Part shown: piece after piece, positions 27,440 to 37,740 of the stretch
Layout of the letters: the number at the start of each line of letters is the position of its first letter
How positions within the stretch are numbered: the first letter of the stretch is position 1
Source: Rhyacophila brunnea
Lineage: Eukaryota > Arthropoda > Insecta > Trichoptera > Rhyacophilidae
Length of the DNA stretch: 64,000 nt
Assembly (NCBI GenBank): GCA_022495005.1
Contig: JAGYXB010000956.1
Location: forward strand, 682,001-746,000
Direction: 5' to 3'
Program-made: the position numbers and the translations under genes
Notes under the pieces: generated by a model
What the model was told of the DNA's origin: nothing
Seen by the model: the letters and a program-made list of their open reading frames with translations, nothing else
Database searches by the model: none

Positions 27440-27725
27440 ATCGAAAAATAATGTTGGGCAATGCGTAATTAATTCTAGCGGGGAGAGTGGGGATTGTTCG
27501 CTTTCGAGTTCGCCCACATTTCGCCGGATATAGATCCCGAATCATGCGGCAAGACGATCCTTCCCGCTCATATCTCTTCGGCTCGGTCATTTCCAGCAAC
27601 CGCCATTGGTGCTGAGCTTTGCAACTCAAAGTCTTGCCAACATCGCGGCTAATTTGATTCGGGAAATTTCCGCGACGAACGGAACAACCCTGGACATGCA
27701 ACACTAACGAAAGCAATTTATTTTG
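27440..27725 (-). other. GC-rich island with an open minus-strand frame
   Basis: Roughly balanced base composition inside 30% GC surroundings. The minus frame 27779-27324 (151 codons) stays open across the whole island and contains basic, cysteine-containing stretches such as CSVRRGNFPNQ and EPKRYEREGSSCRM, but no domain I know. It lies about 0.7 kb downstream (minus strand) of the sallimus-like exon. It could be an alternative exon, an alternative promoter or unrelated relic DNA. Confidence 0.3.
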
Positions 27726-28430
27726 ATGACACACTACATTAATATTCCATCCGCCATTAAATATTAAAAAAACAATCAATTTTCATGAGATTATTTAGAA
27801 TATTTAGAGACTATATTACAATGGAAGGTGTACAATGGTTTTGTTTTTAGTTTAATGGTTGTGAAACTTGGGTTAATCATTGTGGACGCAATGGAGCAAT
27901 CTTCGGACAGTTCTGGAACTTGCCTGAAAATAAGGCGCAAAACAGTCAAAGTTTTTGTGACATAACATACATTTTACAACTAAGAGCACATGATATTCGC
28001 ACAGTTTTAATACATTTATCACAATATTGCAATGGGCGCTAATTAGTGTGAAGTATTTTTAACACGAAATATTTCCAAGCGAATGTAATTATAATTCTAG
28101 ATGAAAGCAAGTTATATTAAAAGATTAACAGCTACAGGTAAAATAGATGTTTCAGTTTATTTGTAAAAAAAATACAGAAACATTTATATCACTCTGCTAG
28201 TATCTATTAATACACTTTGATTGTATTACATGTTATCATTGATTAAAGTTTGAGATACAAATTATTACCGCAGTGATGTTAGGTTCAGGTGAACAATTCA
28301 AAATGTTCGCGCCATAAACAGTTTCGATGTCTCGATCACAATCGACCGATTGTTATCATTTTGACATTGTGTCAGAATCGACATGGACAGCGGTATTCTT
28401 TGAATGAAAGTAATATAATGGGATGTGAAC

Positions 28431-28557
28431 CTCGCTGCTGGCTGGTGACCTGGCGCGTGAAGTGTTGCTCCGTGCGGCTGACCCTCTGCTCCTGGCGACT
28501 CATGGTCTGCTCGGCGGAGCTGACCGTCTTCTCCTCAGAAGTTTGGTGCTGATACAT
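28431..28557 (-). CDS. sls: Probable first coding exon of a sallimus/kettin (titin-like) gene
   Basis: On the minus strand an ATG at 28557-28555 sits in an ideal insect start context (CAAAATG). The frame runs for 42 codons rich in Gln, Ser, Thr, Arg and Glu and contains EQRVSRTEQH followed by RQVTSQQR. From memory, the unstructured N-terminus of insect sallimus, just before its first Ig domain, has a very similar EQRISRTEQH-type stretch. Sallimus/kettin anchors actin at the Z-disc of striated muscle. GC content is well above the flanks. The 3' limit is inferred from a weak donor (CGAG|GTTCAC) that would leave phase 1. The frame stays open to 28372, where its residues become unlike the family. 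An upstream GTG at 28566 in the same frame is unlikely to be used. The next exon was not found in the window, so a long intron would be needed. An unrelated Q-rich exon is the main alternative. Confidence 0.5.
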
Positions 28558-28689
28558 TTTTGTCACTTATATTTACACTTAGCACAACGAAACGCACACC
28601 AACGAAACGATCGCACAGAAATGTGTGTGAATATAAAAAAATATTTAAAAAAATTCTAGTTCATAAAGTATATACCTATGTCGTTTTTT

Positions 28690-29340
28690 TTCGTTTTTAC
28701 TGAAATACCACTTATCAGTCCACGAGTTCATTTAGCAGAAGACAAGTCATTCCCGAGACTTGGGTTTGCAAGACGTCGGTCGATTGCAAGTCGTGAGTGG
28801 ATAGTGGCGGGCGAGCGCTCCTCGCGAGATCAGCGGCGCACGCCGGAGTGGGTGGGGGGGGGGGGAATGGACCGAAATAGCGGGATGCTTTTAGCTTCGC
28901 CGGGCGGCTCGCCACTTTCGATATCGTCCGCTACAGCCGCGAAGACTCACAGACATGAATATCGTCGCGGTGACGATGGTGGTGCGGAGATACCCACCCA
29001 CATTACAGGCAGAGGCGTCCCCGGATAGAGGGTACATCTGGATCCCTCTACAACACCACTTTCTATAAGACGCCAGCAATGAAAACAGCATAATCAGATT
29101 ACGATCAATTACGGGTCGACCCTCAGTTGGACCGGTCGACCATTGCGACTTGGTATCTACGAGGGAAAAATTCTCAGCCCTTAAAAAGTTTGCGGCATTT
29201 TACGGCGAGCGAGAAGGTCTTTTCTCATCGAGAATTAACCGGAATACATTCTATCGAAGTAGAAATCACGTACACTCTCAAGGTTCTGTTGGCTCCTGGG
29301 ACACTTTCGGAACAAAATTGAAGAGCACCTAGCGTTCGTT
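28690..29340 (-). promoter_or_regulatory. GC-rich island upstream of the sallimus-like exon (putative promoter/5'UTR)
   Basis: This is the most GC- and CpG-rich part of the window, with a G11 run near 28853-28865 and many CGCG, GCGAGC and GGCGGC clusters. It begins about 130 bases upstream of the candidate start codon on the minus strand. Open frames on both strands (for example plus 28678-29028) have no domain and reflect composition. Position and composition fit a promoter with 5'UTR. No TATA or initiator can be fixed by eye. Confidence 0.4.
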
Positions 29341-29629
29341 ACGCCACGGTATACGTCTGTATAACGGGTGTGGAGACGTGGTGGGTGGTGGAGGGAAAAG
29401 GAAGTTTATGATCAATAATTAGGTGTTACTATCAACAAAATTTAGCAAAATGTAGTATGAATGGATTATATTTATATTATATAAAGTATTTAGGAAACTA
29501 CTCTTATTGTCATACAAAAAGTATAAAAAAATTACACACGAATGCCCAAAATTTTATGAAAAATTGGCAGATTAATCTATCTACCTGCCTACTATAATAT
29601 TTTTTCTTTTTTAAAATTGGTTTTACAAT
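29341..29629. other. AT-rich spacer
   Basis: No feature seen apart from a short G-rich stretch at 29368-29398. Confidence 0.5.
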
Positions 29630-29845
29630 CCGATGTAGATCTTGGCCGCGTCACACGATTTCATAATAGATTTCTGTTATGCAAGAAGTGGATGTTAGCC
29701 ACTTACTTAACCTATGGTCCTAACACGTAAATATTGAAAAAGCAACATGTGATTTTAAAGAACTGTGATGCAGACCCGAGACCTACGACTTAATAAGCTG
29801 AAACGTTAGCACTCAGCCATCGCGAGCGTTGCTAGGTATTATAAC
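29630..29845 (-). mobile_element. tRNA-derived SINE
   Basis: On the minus strand an A-box-like TGGCTGAGTGC (near 29815) and a B-box-like region (GTCTCGGGTCTGC, near 29785) are followed by a body that ends at AGATCTACATCGG. The body matches the interrupted relic at 10926-11215. Family name unknown. Confidence 0.5.
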
Positions 29846-31113
29846 TACCTACTTAATATTAAAATATTTCATTCATTTCAATTTATGTATTTTTCATTAT
29901 AATATTTTAATAAACTGATTAATTATATAATATGAAATGTAATTCGGACCAAAATATTAGGTAGAGAAGATACTTTTTTTTTGTTGACGTCTAAAATTTT
30001 ATGAAATACGATTAGCAGGTACAAAAAGTGTATTTTTTTTTACTTTTCTTAACCATGTCTTGAAATTAAATATTGTATTATTTTGTCATAAATTGTGAGC
30101 AGATTGAATTTATAATTTATAATTTCTCATAATATTAATACTTTGGACGCTGAAGACGCACCTGGCGCGTAATGACCAGGCGGCCGATCGATGTAATTAA
30201 CGTGCATTTTAAAGGTGTTAATTAAAAAAATCATTATCTAGTCAGCAGCGAATGCCATTATGTAAAATAAATGAATTTATTAAAATTTACTCTCCAATTA
30301 TTATGTAAGTATATTTATTATTTTTTACCAACTTTAATATAATATATTTAATTGTTGATCATAATATTTTTAATGTACCGATTTGATAAAAAAAATGTCG
30401 TGCTAGGTATAAGGGTAAGTGACGGTAGGAGAATTATAACAAGTAAAATTACTATGATATTAAATGTAATACCCTCTCCGTCAAAAACTCCCTCGCCACC
30501 AATGCTCGCAATGTGCGACACCTTTGCACCGGTGCTTCATGTAGGTATTTTGGAAAATGAATTTGTCACTTGACAGCTTGGCCACAATCTTTGAAGATGA
30601 TTATTGTTTTGGACGATTCCCGATCTCCTTACGAAGTTTATTATGATGAAAGTGTTTACCGGGAACAACATCGTCGATACATACCGACATGCCGATTTAT
30701 TATTGCAAGGGTGTGTCACTTTGTTATTTTCACACATCTCTGTGGGTGGTAAAATATAAATGTAATAATTGATTTCTATGAATGGAATTATTATAATTTA
30801 CCATAGGATAGGTGCCTTACATTTTCACTTTATTGGGTCTTTGGGTCGCACATAGAAAAAATGATCTTTTTAAGTTCTTTCAGGCAAATTCGTTCTCTCT
30901 CCAAAATTAAAAATCTCTATAAATATATTTTTTTTAAATTTGCAGTTGGATTAGAACTCATATCTTTCACTATCATCTCATCCATTAAGCTACCGATTAG
31001 TCTATGACGCCTAACAACAACCTATTTTTTCTACGAATTAATCCTATCTACTTAACTATTTCTTTTATTCAACGAATTATTCACAAGATTTAAGAATGTA
31101 CCATTCTAATTAT
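29846..31113. other. AT-rich DNA, no gene recognised
   Basis: A somewhat GC-richer patch at 30400-30750 has overlapping short frames on both strands (plus 30352-30573 and 30570-30752, minus 30737-30537), none with a domain I recognise. Confidence 0.45.
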
Positions 31114-31650
31114 TGAACATACATCATTTTGAAAAAACACTTCTGAGAAAATATATTATAACCAATAGAAAAATTCTTTTTTGAAAAAAGTAAGCCACCC
31201 CGGCAGGGAATCGAACTCAGCATCTCTTGGGTTTACGCTCCGTCCGCGCATTTATCCTTTATGCTACAAGGCGACGTACTAATTGCGACAAAAAAATTAT
31301 TAGCAAGTTCAAGTAAGTTACATCATAAAAATATTGGTGAAAGCCGTGACGTCGGTTAGTAATTAAAGTAGTAGGTACCTACTTTGATTTAATAAACAAA
31401 AATCGATTACCAAGGTAGCATGATTTCGAAGAGCGCTGATGAGCAGGTATTACAAAGGCTAATAGTTAAAATTTCTCGCAATTAGTACGTCGCCTTGTAG
31501 CATAAAGGATAAATGCGCGGACGGGGCGTAAACACAAGAGATGCAGAGTTGGATTCCCTGCCAGGGTGGCTTACTTTTTTCAAAAAAGATTTTTTCTATT
31601 GGTTACAATATATTTTCTCAGAAGTGTTTTTCAAAATTATGTATGTTCAA
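31114..31650. mobile_element. Fold-back tRNA-like element with 175-bp arms
   Basis: The left arm (31114-31288) and right arm (31476-31650) are near-perfect reverse complements of equal length around a 187-bp spacer. Each arm holds a complete tRNA-like region: read outward it gives TTGTAGCATAAAGGATAAAT (D-arm-like) and GGGAATCGAACTCAGCATC or its complement (T-arm-like). Either two SINE copies inserted head to head, or this is one fold-back element. Short frames at 31513-31768 lie inside the right arm and are not genes. Confidence 0.75.
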
Positions 31651-31904
31651 GAATCCTATCTACGTTATGATGATTCAAATTCCGCTAATCATCCCATTTT
31701 ATAAAAGAGATCTACCCAGACATTTCGGTGGATCTGCACTCGCGCCAATTACCTACGGAAGTTCTTAAGCTACAAAATGCAACATCATCATTTAATATAT
31801 TTTTCTACTGTATTGTAATGCTGTACTTTTGTTCTCTCATAATGCGGGCGAAAGGCAATCACTAATATGATTATAGATGGCGTCAGGTATGAAACGAATT
31901 TATT

Positions 31905-32465
31905 AATGATCAGGCTGATGATGACGATGATGATGATGATTAAAGTTCTAATCCAAAAGTACAAAGTTTATTTTTATAGAATCAGCACCCTATACTACAA
32001 AAAAATCTACGAAAGGATTATTCAATAAATTTGTAGTTTTATTGGTAGAAAATACACAGATAATATCTTTCGCACAATACATACATTGAAAAAATAATTA
32101 ATATCTTTAAAGATGTATACTTATTCTAGAATATATTATGCATCTACTTATAATAATTGTTAGTCTTTTCAGCATGCAATTCAATAAAAAAAATAATGAG
32201 TGATTCTTACGTAACATGGCATCCTTGGAGTACGAGTACATACACGTTGAAAGAGTCCTTTAGTTTGACAGAAGATTTCTTCTCCACCAGTGATGATATT
32301 GTGTGATACATTTATTAGAATGCTTATGAGGAATATTTGTAAATAAAAAATATAACCCAACAGCACACCAAAAAATATATCCACTCGATTCGACGTACGC
32401 AGTCAGATAGGTACACAGAGGGTAAATTAGGTATTGTAATAAATTGTGAATGAGTCCTTTATACA
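31905..32465 (+). repeat. Duplicated block, older copy (LINE tail plus flank)
   Basis: Begins with CAGGCTGATGATGA and a (GATGAT)n run like an RTE LINE 3' tail. From there it matches 37966-38757 through ATTAAAGTTCTAATCC, the AGAATCAGCACCCTAT block and into the 195-bp satellite. It lacks the MITE found at 38180-38440, so it preserves the empty site (TAGAATATATTATGC, 32127-32141). Several substitutions separate the two copies. Confidence 0.75.
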
Positions 32466-32870
32466 CAAGATTTCTTCTCCACCAGTGATGATATTGTGTG
32501 ATACATTTATTGATGTACTTCCGGATAATATTTGTAAATAAAAAATATAACCCAACAGCACACCGAAAAATATATCCACTCGATTCGACGTACGCAGTCA
32601 GATAGGTACACAGGGGTAGATTAGGTATTGTAATAAATTGTGAATGAGTCCCATATACACTAGATTTATTCTCCGCCAGTGATGATAAATTTTTAATTTT
32701 TTCACAAATCATTTGTGTAAAATATTTTTAGATGCAGTAGCCAACAATAAATTATGTTAATAGAAAATTTACGTTGGTAATACACCTTAAAATATATCCA
32801 CTCGATTCGACGTACGTTGACAGGTATATAAAAGGTAAATTGGATATTAGATATTAGATAGAATATATTA
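32274..32870. repeat. 195-bp satellite, three monomers
   Basis: Monomers begin at 32274, 32469 and 32663 (GATTTCTTCTCCACCAGTGA in the first two), giving periods of 195 and 194. Shared blocks are the TCTTCTCC.CCAGTGATGAT core, ATTTGTAAATAAAAAATATAACCC, and ATATCCACTCGATTCGACGT. The third monomer is more diverged. Because 195 is a multiple of three, a minus frame stays open across monomers (32712-32260), but its differences are not codon-biased, so I do not call it a gene. Confidence 0.9.
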
Positions 32871-33077
32871 TTTTTCTTTTTTAATGATGCTACATACTAA
32901 ATTGACCCATGGCTTCTTCATTCCTTCGCCTTCACGACATTGTGCTGCTTTCCTCCTGTTATCCACCAGCAACAGTTTCTGGTGTCTTTCTTTCTGGCAA
33001 AGTCGCGGCTTCTCCACGGATGTCTTCCCATCTGGTAATTTATCGAGCATCTTCATTGGAATGCTGGTGTCGCTCAT
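32868..33077 (-). CDS. Unrecognised charged ORF beside the satellite
   Basis: An ATG-initiated minus-strand frame of 69 codons, GC-richer than its surroundings and rich in Lys, Arg, Glu and Gln (for example VEKPRLCQKERHQKLLLVDN), ending at TAA just past the satellite edge. No family recognised. Overlapping plus-strand frames (32884-33109) are its shadow or the reverse. It could be an exon relic or part of a decayed retroelement. Confidence 0.25.
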   Translation of the reverse strand: MSDTSIPMKMLDKLPDGKTSVEKPRLCQKERHQKLLLVDNRRKAAQCREGEGMKKPWVNLVCSIIKKEK

Positions 33078-33759
33078 CCGCTAATCTATCTGAATTTATT
33101 AGGTGTTGAATATTATTTGAATTACGCCATTTTGTTATTTCACATATTACATAATATAAATTGCAACAATGCTACAACAACGAAATATGTTCTGAAAAAA
33201 CAATGGAGTTTTACCATGTAAACACAAGTTCAATAATTTAATGAAAATTGACAAAAACGTTAATTTAAAGAGTTGTAAAAAGTTAAATATTGCAGATATT
33301 GTGTACCTACCATGAAATTGAATATTGGCCACGATCAAAATTAATATAGTGAAATATAAAAAAAAAATGTATGATTTTTTCATTATTGCTGTCTGCCGTT
33401 TGGTCAAAGGTATGTCTATTATTTGTAGCTAGGATCGCGAATTATCCTTTCGTTGAAGTGCAAGATTCGAAATGTAAACGCACGCATAATACGCACGGCA
33501 AAGAATCGTGTAGAAATGAATTCAATTATTCATAATTTAAAAGTTGTTATAGCATTGTCTAGAAAGAGTGTAATCAATAATATTTCACGCAAAAATATAT
33601 ATATATATATAAATATGTATCTATTACCACGACAAATATAAAGCAATAAAAATAAAACTCGTCAATTTTTTCCAGTTTATATAGATAGACTTATGTTAGT
33701 TTTTTCATCTTACCGTGGTCAATATCGTAATTATGTCGTCAGCTAGCAATTTTCTAGTT
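33078..33759. other. AT-rich spacer
   Basis: No gene recognised. Contains a short (TA)n run near 33597-33610. Frames at 33407-33147 and 33453-33641 look like AT noise. Confidence 0.5.
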
Positions 33760-34074
33760 CAGTGCTTCCCAAACTCATGGGTCACGGGCCCTTGGGGGGC
33801 TGCAGGAGCAAAACTGCAAGTATTTATTTATGAATATTTTTTACAATCATATACGTAGTCATATATTAAAATTTTTTCGATCAAATTATGCAAATTTTTC
33901 ATTAAAATATTTATATTGACCGTAAATAATACTATCAAAAGAAGAATTGAATGCATGGGCGACAATATTAAAAGTCAATTAATATTTCGGATTAAACAAA
34001 GTAAATTCTTGGCAATTTATCTCGATGAATCTACTGATATTAGAAATTGCGCACATTTAATAGTTTTTGTTTGA
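33760..34074 (+). pseudogene. hAT transposon relic with transposase fragment (ZBED/Charlie-like)
   Basis: A hAT-type left terminus, CAGTGCTTCCCAAACTCATG, starts at 33760. After a short AT-rich gap, a plus frame (about 33913-34074) encodes a fragment with NTIKRRIECMGDNIKSQL followed by FLAIYLDESTDIRNCAHLIV, ending in TGA. The LDESTD motif contains the first catalytic Asp of hAT transposases of the ZBED5/Charlie type. Everything downstream, including the C-terminal dimerisation region and right terminus, is missing. It is a 5' fragment of a dead element. Confidence 0.8.
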
Positions 34075-34139
34075 TATCAATATGACTTACAACTTTATGA
34101 CGTTCAGTCGGTGTGGGGGCTGGGGATTATATTTTCAGA

Positions 34140-34375
34140 TTTTGCGGGGCGCGATAAAAATTTGGGAGACACTGTCTAGTTGTCCTGGTGTCCGATGGCG
34201 TCACCAAAAAAGCAGCAGCCGGATGACGGCGGACAATTATCCAATTCCCGTGGAACACGTCCGAATGGTAGGCCTTTTAAGCCGCTGGATTAACGAAATC
34301 AGTTCCGTGCTGGAACATAGGCTCACATCCACCGATAACAACATACATATAATCAGCATGAATAACTCTTGGTAA
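34140..34375 (+). pseudogene. Possible RTE-type LINE C-terminal relic
   Basis: A GC-richer block follows directly on the hAT relic. Around 34270-34305 it encodes, across a frameshift, GRPF then RWINEI. This resembles GRPRGRWIDETI in the certain LINE C-terminus at 37850. No further support, and the frame 34067-34375 otherwise has no domain. Confidence 0.3.
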
Positions 34376-34815
34376 ATTGATCCAGACTGATAATTATTAT
34401 GACATATATTAAAATAAATACATATTAATTTCTTGCCAATTAAGTAGACTTTTGTCCATAGACTGCCAAGAAAAACTGAGAAGGATCAAATAATTCATCA
34501 ATAACTCTTTGATTGTCATAAGGTTTCTTTTCTATGACGGGCAATTAATAAATACATTTTAGTCAGTTCGTTTATACGTATATGAATTGCTATAGATTAA
34601 AACTATTATGAAATAACTGGTTATTTTAATAAATAATTTTTTTAAAATTATATTAAAAAGCTAAGCTTTCTTAGTTTTTCACAAAGCGAACTGACTTAAA
34701 ACATTTTCCAGAGATTTTGAGAGGCAAATAATTTGTTTTTCAAACTCTCCTAGATAAACAATTATTGGTGTATGTGAATACATTCTTAGTTACATTATAG
34801 ATAATAATTGGTGGG
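34376..34815. other. AT-rich spacer
   Basis: A pair TAGTCAGTTCG..TATACGT (near 34560) and AGCGAACTGACTTAAAACAT (near 34685) looks like distant inverted ends of a roughly 140-bp MITE (AAATACATTTTAGTCAGTTCG on one side); otherwise nothing seen. Confidence 0.35.
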
Positions 34816-35040
34816 GTGGGGTTACAGCCAAAAGTTGATAAGTCTCGAAATTATGTTTGAAGTTTGGTATGTCCTCTAAAATCAGGTATAATGGTAATTT
34901 CTTTGTGCTTTTTGTGCATGTTCTATATATCCTGACATTGTTTTTTCTAGTATACATGTTTATACTATATAGACACCTAATACATCGTTAACTCTGAATA
35001 CCTAAATTATCCACTTATCAACTTTTGGCAATGACCCCAC
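34816..35040 (-). mobile_element. 225-bp MITE (family found at array B end)
   Basis: The left end GTGGGGTTACAGCCAAAAGT and right end ACTTTTGGCAATGACCCCAC are inverted repeats that extend inward (TTGATAAGT and ACTTATCAA). It is the reverse-complement relative of 62006-62243, sharing CCTCTAAAATCAG, TTTCTTTGTGC and GTGCATGTTCTAT blocks. No coding capacity. Confidence 0.8.
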
Positions 35041-35752
35041 AATTATGATATGTTATAAATTATTTAATAATATATAATATATACAGCTGAAAAGAAAAAC
35101 ACCATTATTATAACTACTGTGTAAGCAGGAACTCGCTGAAGTACGTAGCTAAAAGGTTGTAAATGTAACAAATACGAAAGTAATTTAGTAGTAGTTTTGC
35201 AGATCGAAAAGTGGTCCACAAAGGCAGAAATAGGCAGGACACATAGCTCAAGGACGAAACCGAACACCTGGGATGTCCAAAATGTAGAAAACGTCTGGAA
35301 ATCTGGAACGTCTGGAAGTCTGGAAATCTGGAAAACGTCATCACATTTAGTGATGTGAATTCACAAAATTCAGAAGTAATTTATCTACACTAGTAGATTT
35401 TGGTTAAATTACCAAAATATTAATAGACGTAGAAGCAAATGAGCCTCCACAGAGTGAAGGTTATATTTACAGACTTCTCAAGAAGAAAGTTTTTTAGCCA
35501 TTAGCCCGACGTACTGTATCATTGGACAGGATCAAATACAAATCGAAAAATATGATTTTTTTTAACTAGGTGCAAATTCGAATCCGTGACCCACGGATTC
35601 ATATTAATATGACTGGCAGTTTATTGTGAATATATCGGATAAATGTTTATGGAAGCAACTGACTCTTCAACTAGTACGTTCATATAATGTGAAACATTTT
35701 GCAAAACATAACATACATAAGATTTATTGGAGGGTTTTTAAAAGACTCGCTA
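35041..35752. other. Spacer with a 10-bp tandem repeat and a hairpin
   Basis: At 35289-35338, CTGGAAATCTGGAACGT-like units form a roughly 10-bp tandem repeat. At 35580-35600, GAATCCGTG, ACC and CACGGATTC make a perfect 9-bp hairpin. No gene recognised. Confidence 0.5.
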
Positions 35753-36646
35753 CGAGGGTTGTCCAAGAATAAAAGACCTTTATTATTTTAAAAATCAGGA
35801 AAAAATATTTTTATAAAAAAAGCATAGAAAACTTTGGGTACATATCCCCACTATTTTTCGACGTCATTCCAGTTGCGATCGATGCACTTGGTGAGCCGTT
35901 GCACTAGTCCTTGATTCCTTTGTCTTAGAACTCCGACGCCGCCGTCCTCAAAAATGTTTTCACCTCTTCCTTCACGTCCTCGTTGGTCTCGAAGCGTTTT
36001 CCGGCCAAATGTTGCTTCAGGTGAAGAAAAAGATGGAAATAACTCAGCGCCAGGTCGGGGGCTATGAGCAGGATGACGGAGAATATCCCACTTGAATGAG
36101 TCCAGAAGGTTCAAAAAGACCTAAGCGCTTTTCACACGATTTTGTTTGTGAGCTTCCGTCAGCAGATTGGGCACCCAACGTGCACACGTTGGCATAACCC
36201 AAATTTCCTTCCCTCAAAATTGTTTATATGGTAGATTTACTGATGCTGAAAATTGCGAGCTAACGGGCTGTCAGATGATGATCTTCACGAACTTTATCAA
36301 TGATGTTCTCCAACAAAACGTCACCAATTGAGGACTTCATTCCTCTCTCCTCCTCATCATGAACAATCGTTCTACCACCCGAAAACTTAGTACACTACTT
36401 CCTGACATTCCACTTGTTCATCACATCACCATAATTGGATGTGAGACGATGATGGATTTCAACAAGGTGGACTCCCTCCTGGTTGAAAAACCAAATAATT
36501 GAATGCACCTCGTAGGCGTCGGGATTCAACAGCGGAGAGTCCATTTCAAACGGACGCACAGGTCATACTGAAGCAGCCATCTTTTGAGAAATAGCATCCA
36601 CGTCGCCAAAAATGAATAAATGTCTTTAATTCTTGGACAACCCTCG
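35753..36646 (-). pseudogene. Internally deleted mariner-type transposon
   Basis: Inverted termini CGAGGGTTGTCCAAGAATAA and TTAATTCTTGGACAACCCTC bound an 894-bp element flanked by TA (35751-35752 and 36647-36648), the mariner/Tc1 target duplication. On the minus strand the frame starts near 36545 and keeps the N-terminal helix-turn-helix region in broken pieces (FFNQEGVHLVEIHHRL, NIIDKVREDHHLTAR, SISKSTI). It later resumes at SFKWDILRHPAHSP and ends CIDRNWNDVEK. The central catalytic part with the first two Asp residues is missing, matching a length some 400 bases short of a normal 1.3-kb mariner. Stops and frameshifts make it inactive. Confidence 0.85.
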
Positions 36647-37329
36647 TACTTGAATGACTTCGTTAAAAATTATTAATTGTATGCATAATATTTGTACATA
36701 CGCAAGACATTTTTTAGTTGTGGTAAAAAATTGTAGTGGGAATAGCTACCAACGTTATAGGGAGACTTAGGCATTCTTTTTCTGTTAATTTACACGAGCC
36801 ACGTCCCAAAATTGTATTATAGATGCTAGCATAACTTTACTATTAATAAACAAATATTTATATATATATATACGTAGATCATTGGAAGACACGTACTTAT
36901 ATTATAATATGCCATATACCGACACATAATGTTCTTAGTACAAGGAAGGGCAAATCAATAAAATCACCAGGAAATCCATCCACTCTATTCGATTTAGGTT
37001 GACAGTGTGACACTATAGGATATTTTTTCAAATAACATTGGATTGGATCAGCTTTGACTGGAAATATATCCACCCGATTTGACGTCGACATTCAGATAGG
37101 TACATAAAAATATACTGGGTAGGTTCTGTTCAAAAAAGTTCTTGAATGGAAACATAGTAATTATTGCTGACACCACGGACATATTATTATTACTATAATA
37201 AATGAAACTAAATAGAATTGAGAACATTATTTTTCTGTGACATCATGATCTCCACAGAGGACGGGCGGGCGCTCGCGTTGATAGCTTTACTACAGGTTGA
37301 GACCGAAATACCAAGCAGAATTTTGTTTT
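36647..37329. repeat. Spacer with degenerate satellite pieces
   Basis: Two diverged copies of the satellite half with the ATCCACTC.ATTCGA box lie at about 36970-37030 and 37068-37115 (ATATCCACCCGATTTGACGT, CAGATAGGTACATAAA). The frame at 37091-36897 (minus) crosses them and is not a gene. Confidence 0.6.
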
Positions 37330-37740
37330 TATAGTATAATTAAAGATCTTTTAATAAACTCTATTACATCGCAGACCCTTGTCTGCTTCCTTATCCACTC
37401 ATTCCTCTTTTTGTCCTTTCGCGTGATGCCCAGCATGCACCTCTCCATACCACGTTGTGCTACCCTAAGTTTCTGGATCTCTCTTTTACTTAGGGTCCAT
37501 GTTTCACACGCATATGTGATTACGGGAAGCACACACTGGTTGAACACTTTGCGCTTTAGGCACAGTGGAAAGTCACTTTTGAAGACATTATTCAGGCGGC
37601 CAAAATCACTCCAGCCTAGCATTTACTCTGCGAACAATTTCATCAAATATACATCCATCTATAGACGCTTGTTGTCCCAGATAGATGTAGGTTTTCATCT
37701 GGTTGAGCTGAGTGCAATTGATGAGGATCTCTTTTTGGCG
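37330..37740 (-). pseudogene. RTE-type LINE reverse transcriptase fragment (inverted 5' part)
   Basis: Read on the minus strand from 37740 down, two frames encode the end of a LINE reverse transcriptase: QMKTYIYLGQQASIDGCIFD, then after a frameshift near 37620 FGRLNNVFKSDFPLCLKRKV, then VITYACETWTLSKREIQKLR and MERCMLGITRKDKKRNEWIR, ending at VIEFIKR. These are the thumb-side motifs typical of RTE/craniate-BovB-like LINEs in insects. The catalytic YADD region lies upstream and is absent. The C-terminal continuation is found next to it on the opposite strand (37741-37980), so this segment was inverted at insertion. Confidence 0.9.

Larger units (their letters stand above)
15851..28370. other. 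AT-rich DNA with a few GC-richer islands, no gene recognised
   Basis: About 12.5 kb without a recognisable exon, tRNA or complete transposon. No immunoglobulin-type exon (YxC preceded by DxGxY) is evident on the minus strand, although this interval lies downstream of the sallimus-like exon and could be its intron. Islands of unusual composition are listed separately. All short open frames I checked here lack a domain. Confidence 0.45.

Noticed and set aside
28678..29028. 116-codon plus-strand frame in the GC island
   Set aside because: Composition-driven; contains the long G run; both strands are open here. Promoter/5'UTR is the better reading.
30352..30752. Overlapping frames on both strands near 30.5 kb
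   Set aside because: No domain, no splice context, no matching neighbours.
31905..31945. GATGAT microsatellite
   Set aside because: It is the tail repeat of an RTE-type LINE, as the 37.96-kb copy shows.
32274..32870. CRISPR-like array
   Set aside because: The repeats are whole 195-bp monomers without unique spacers, in eukaryotic DNA.
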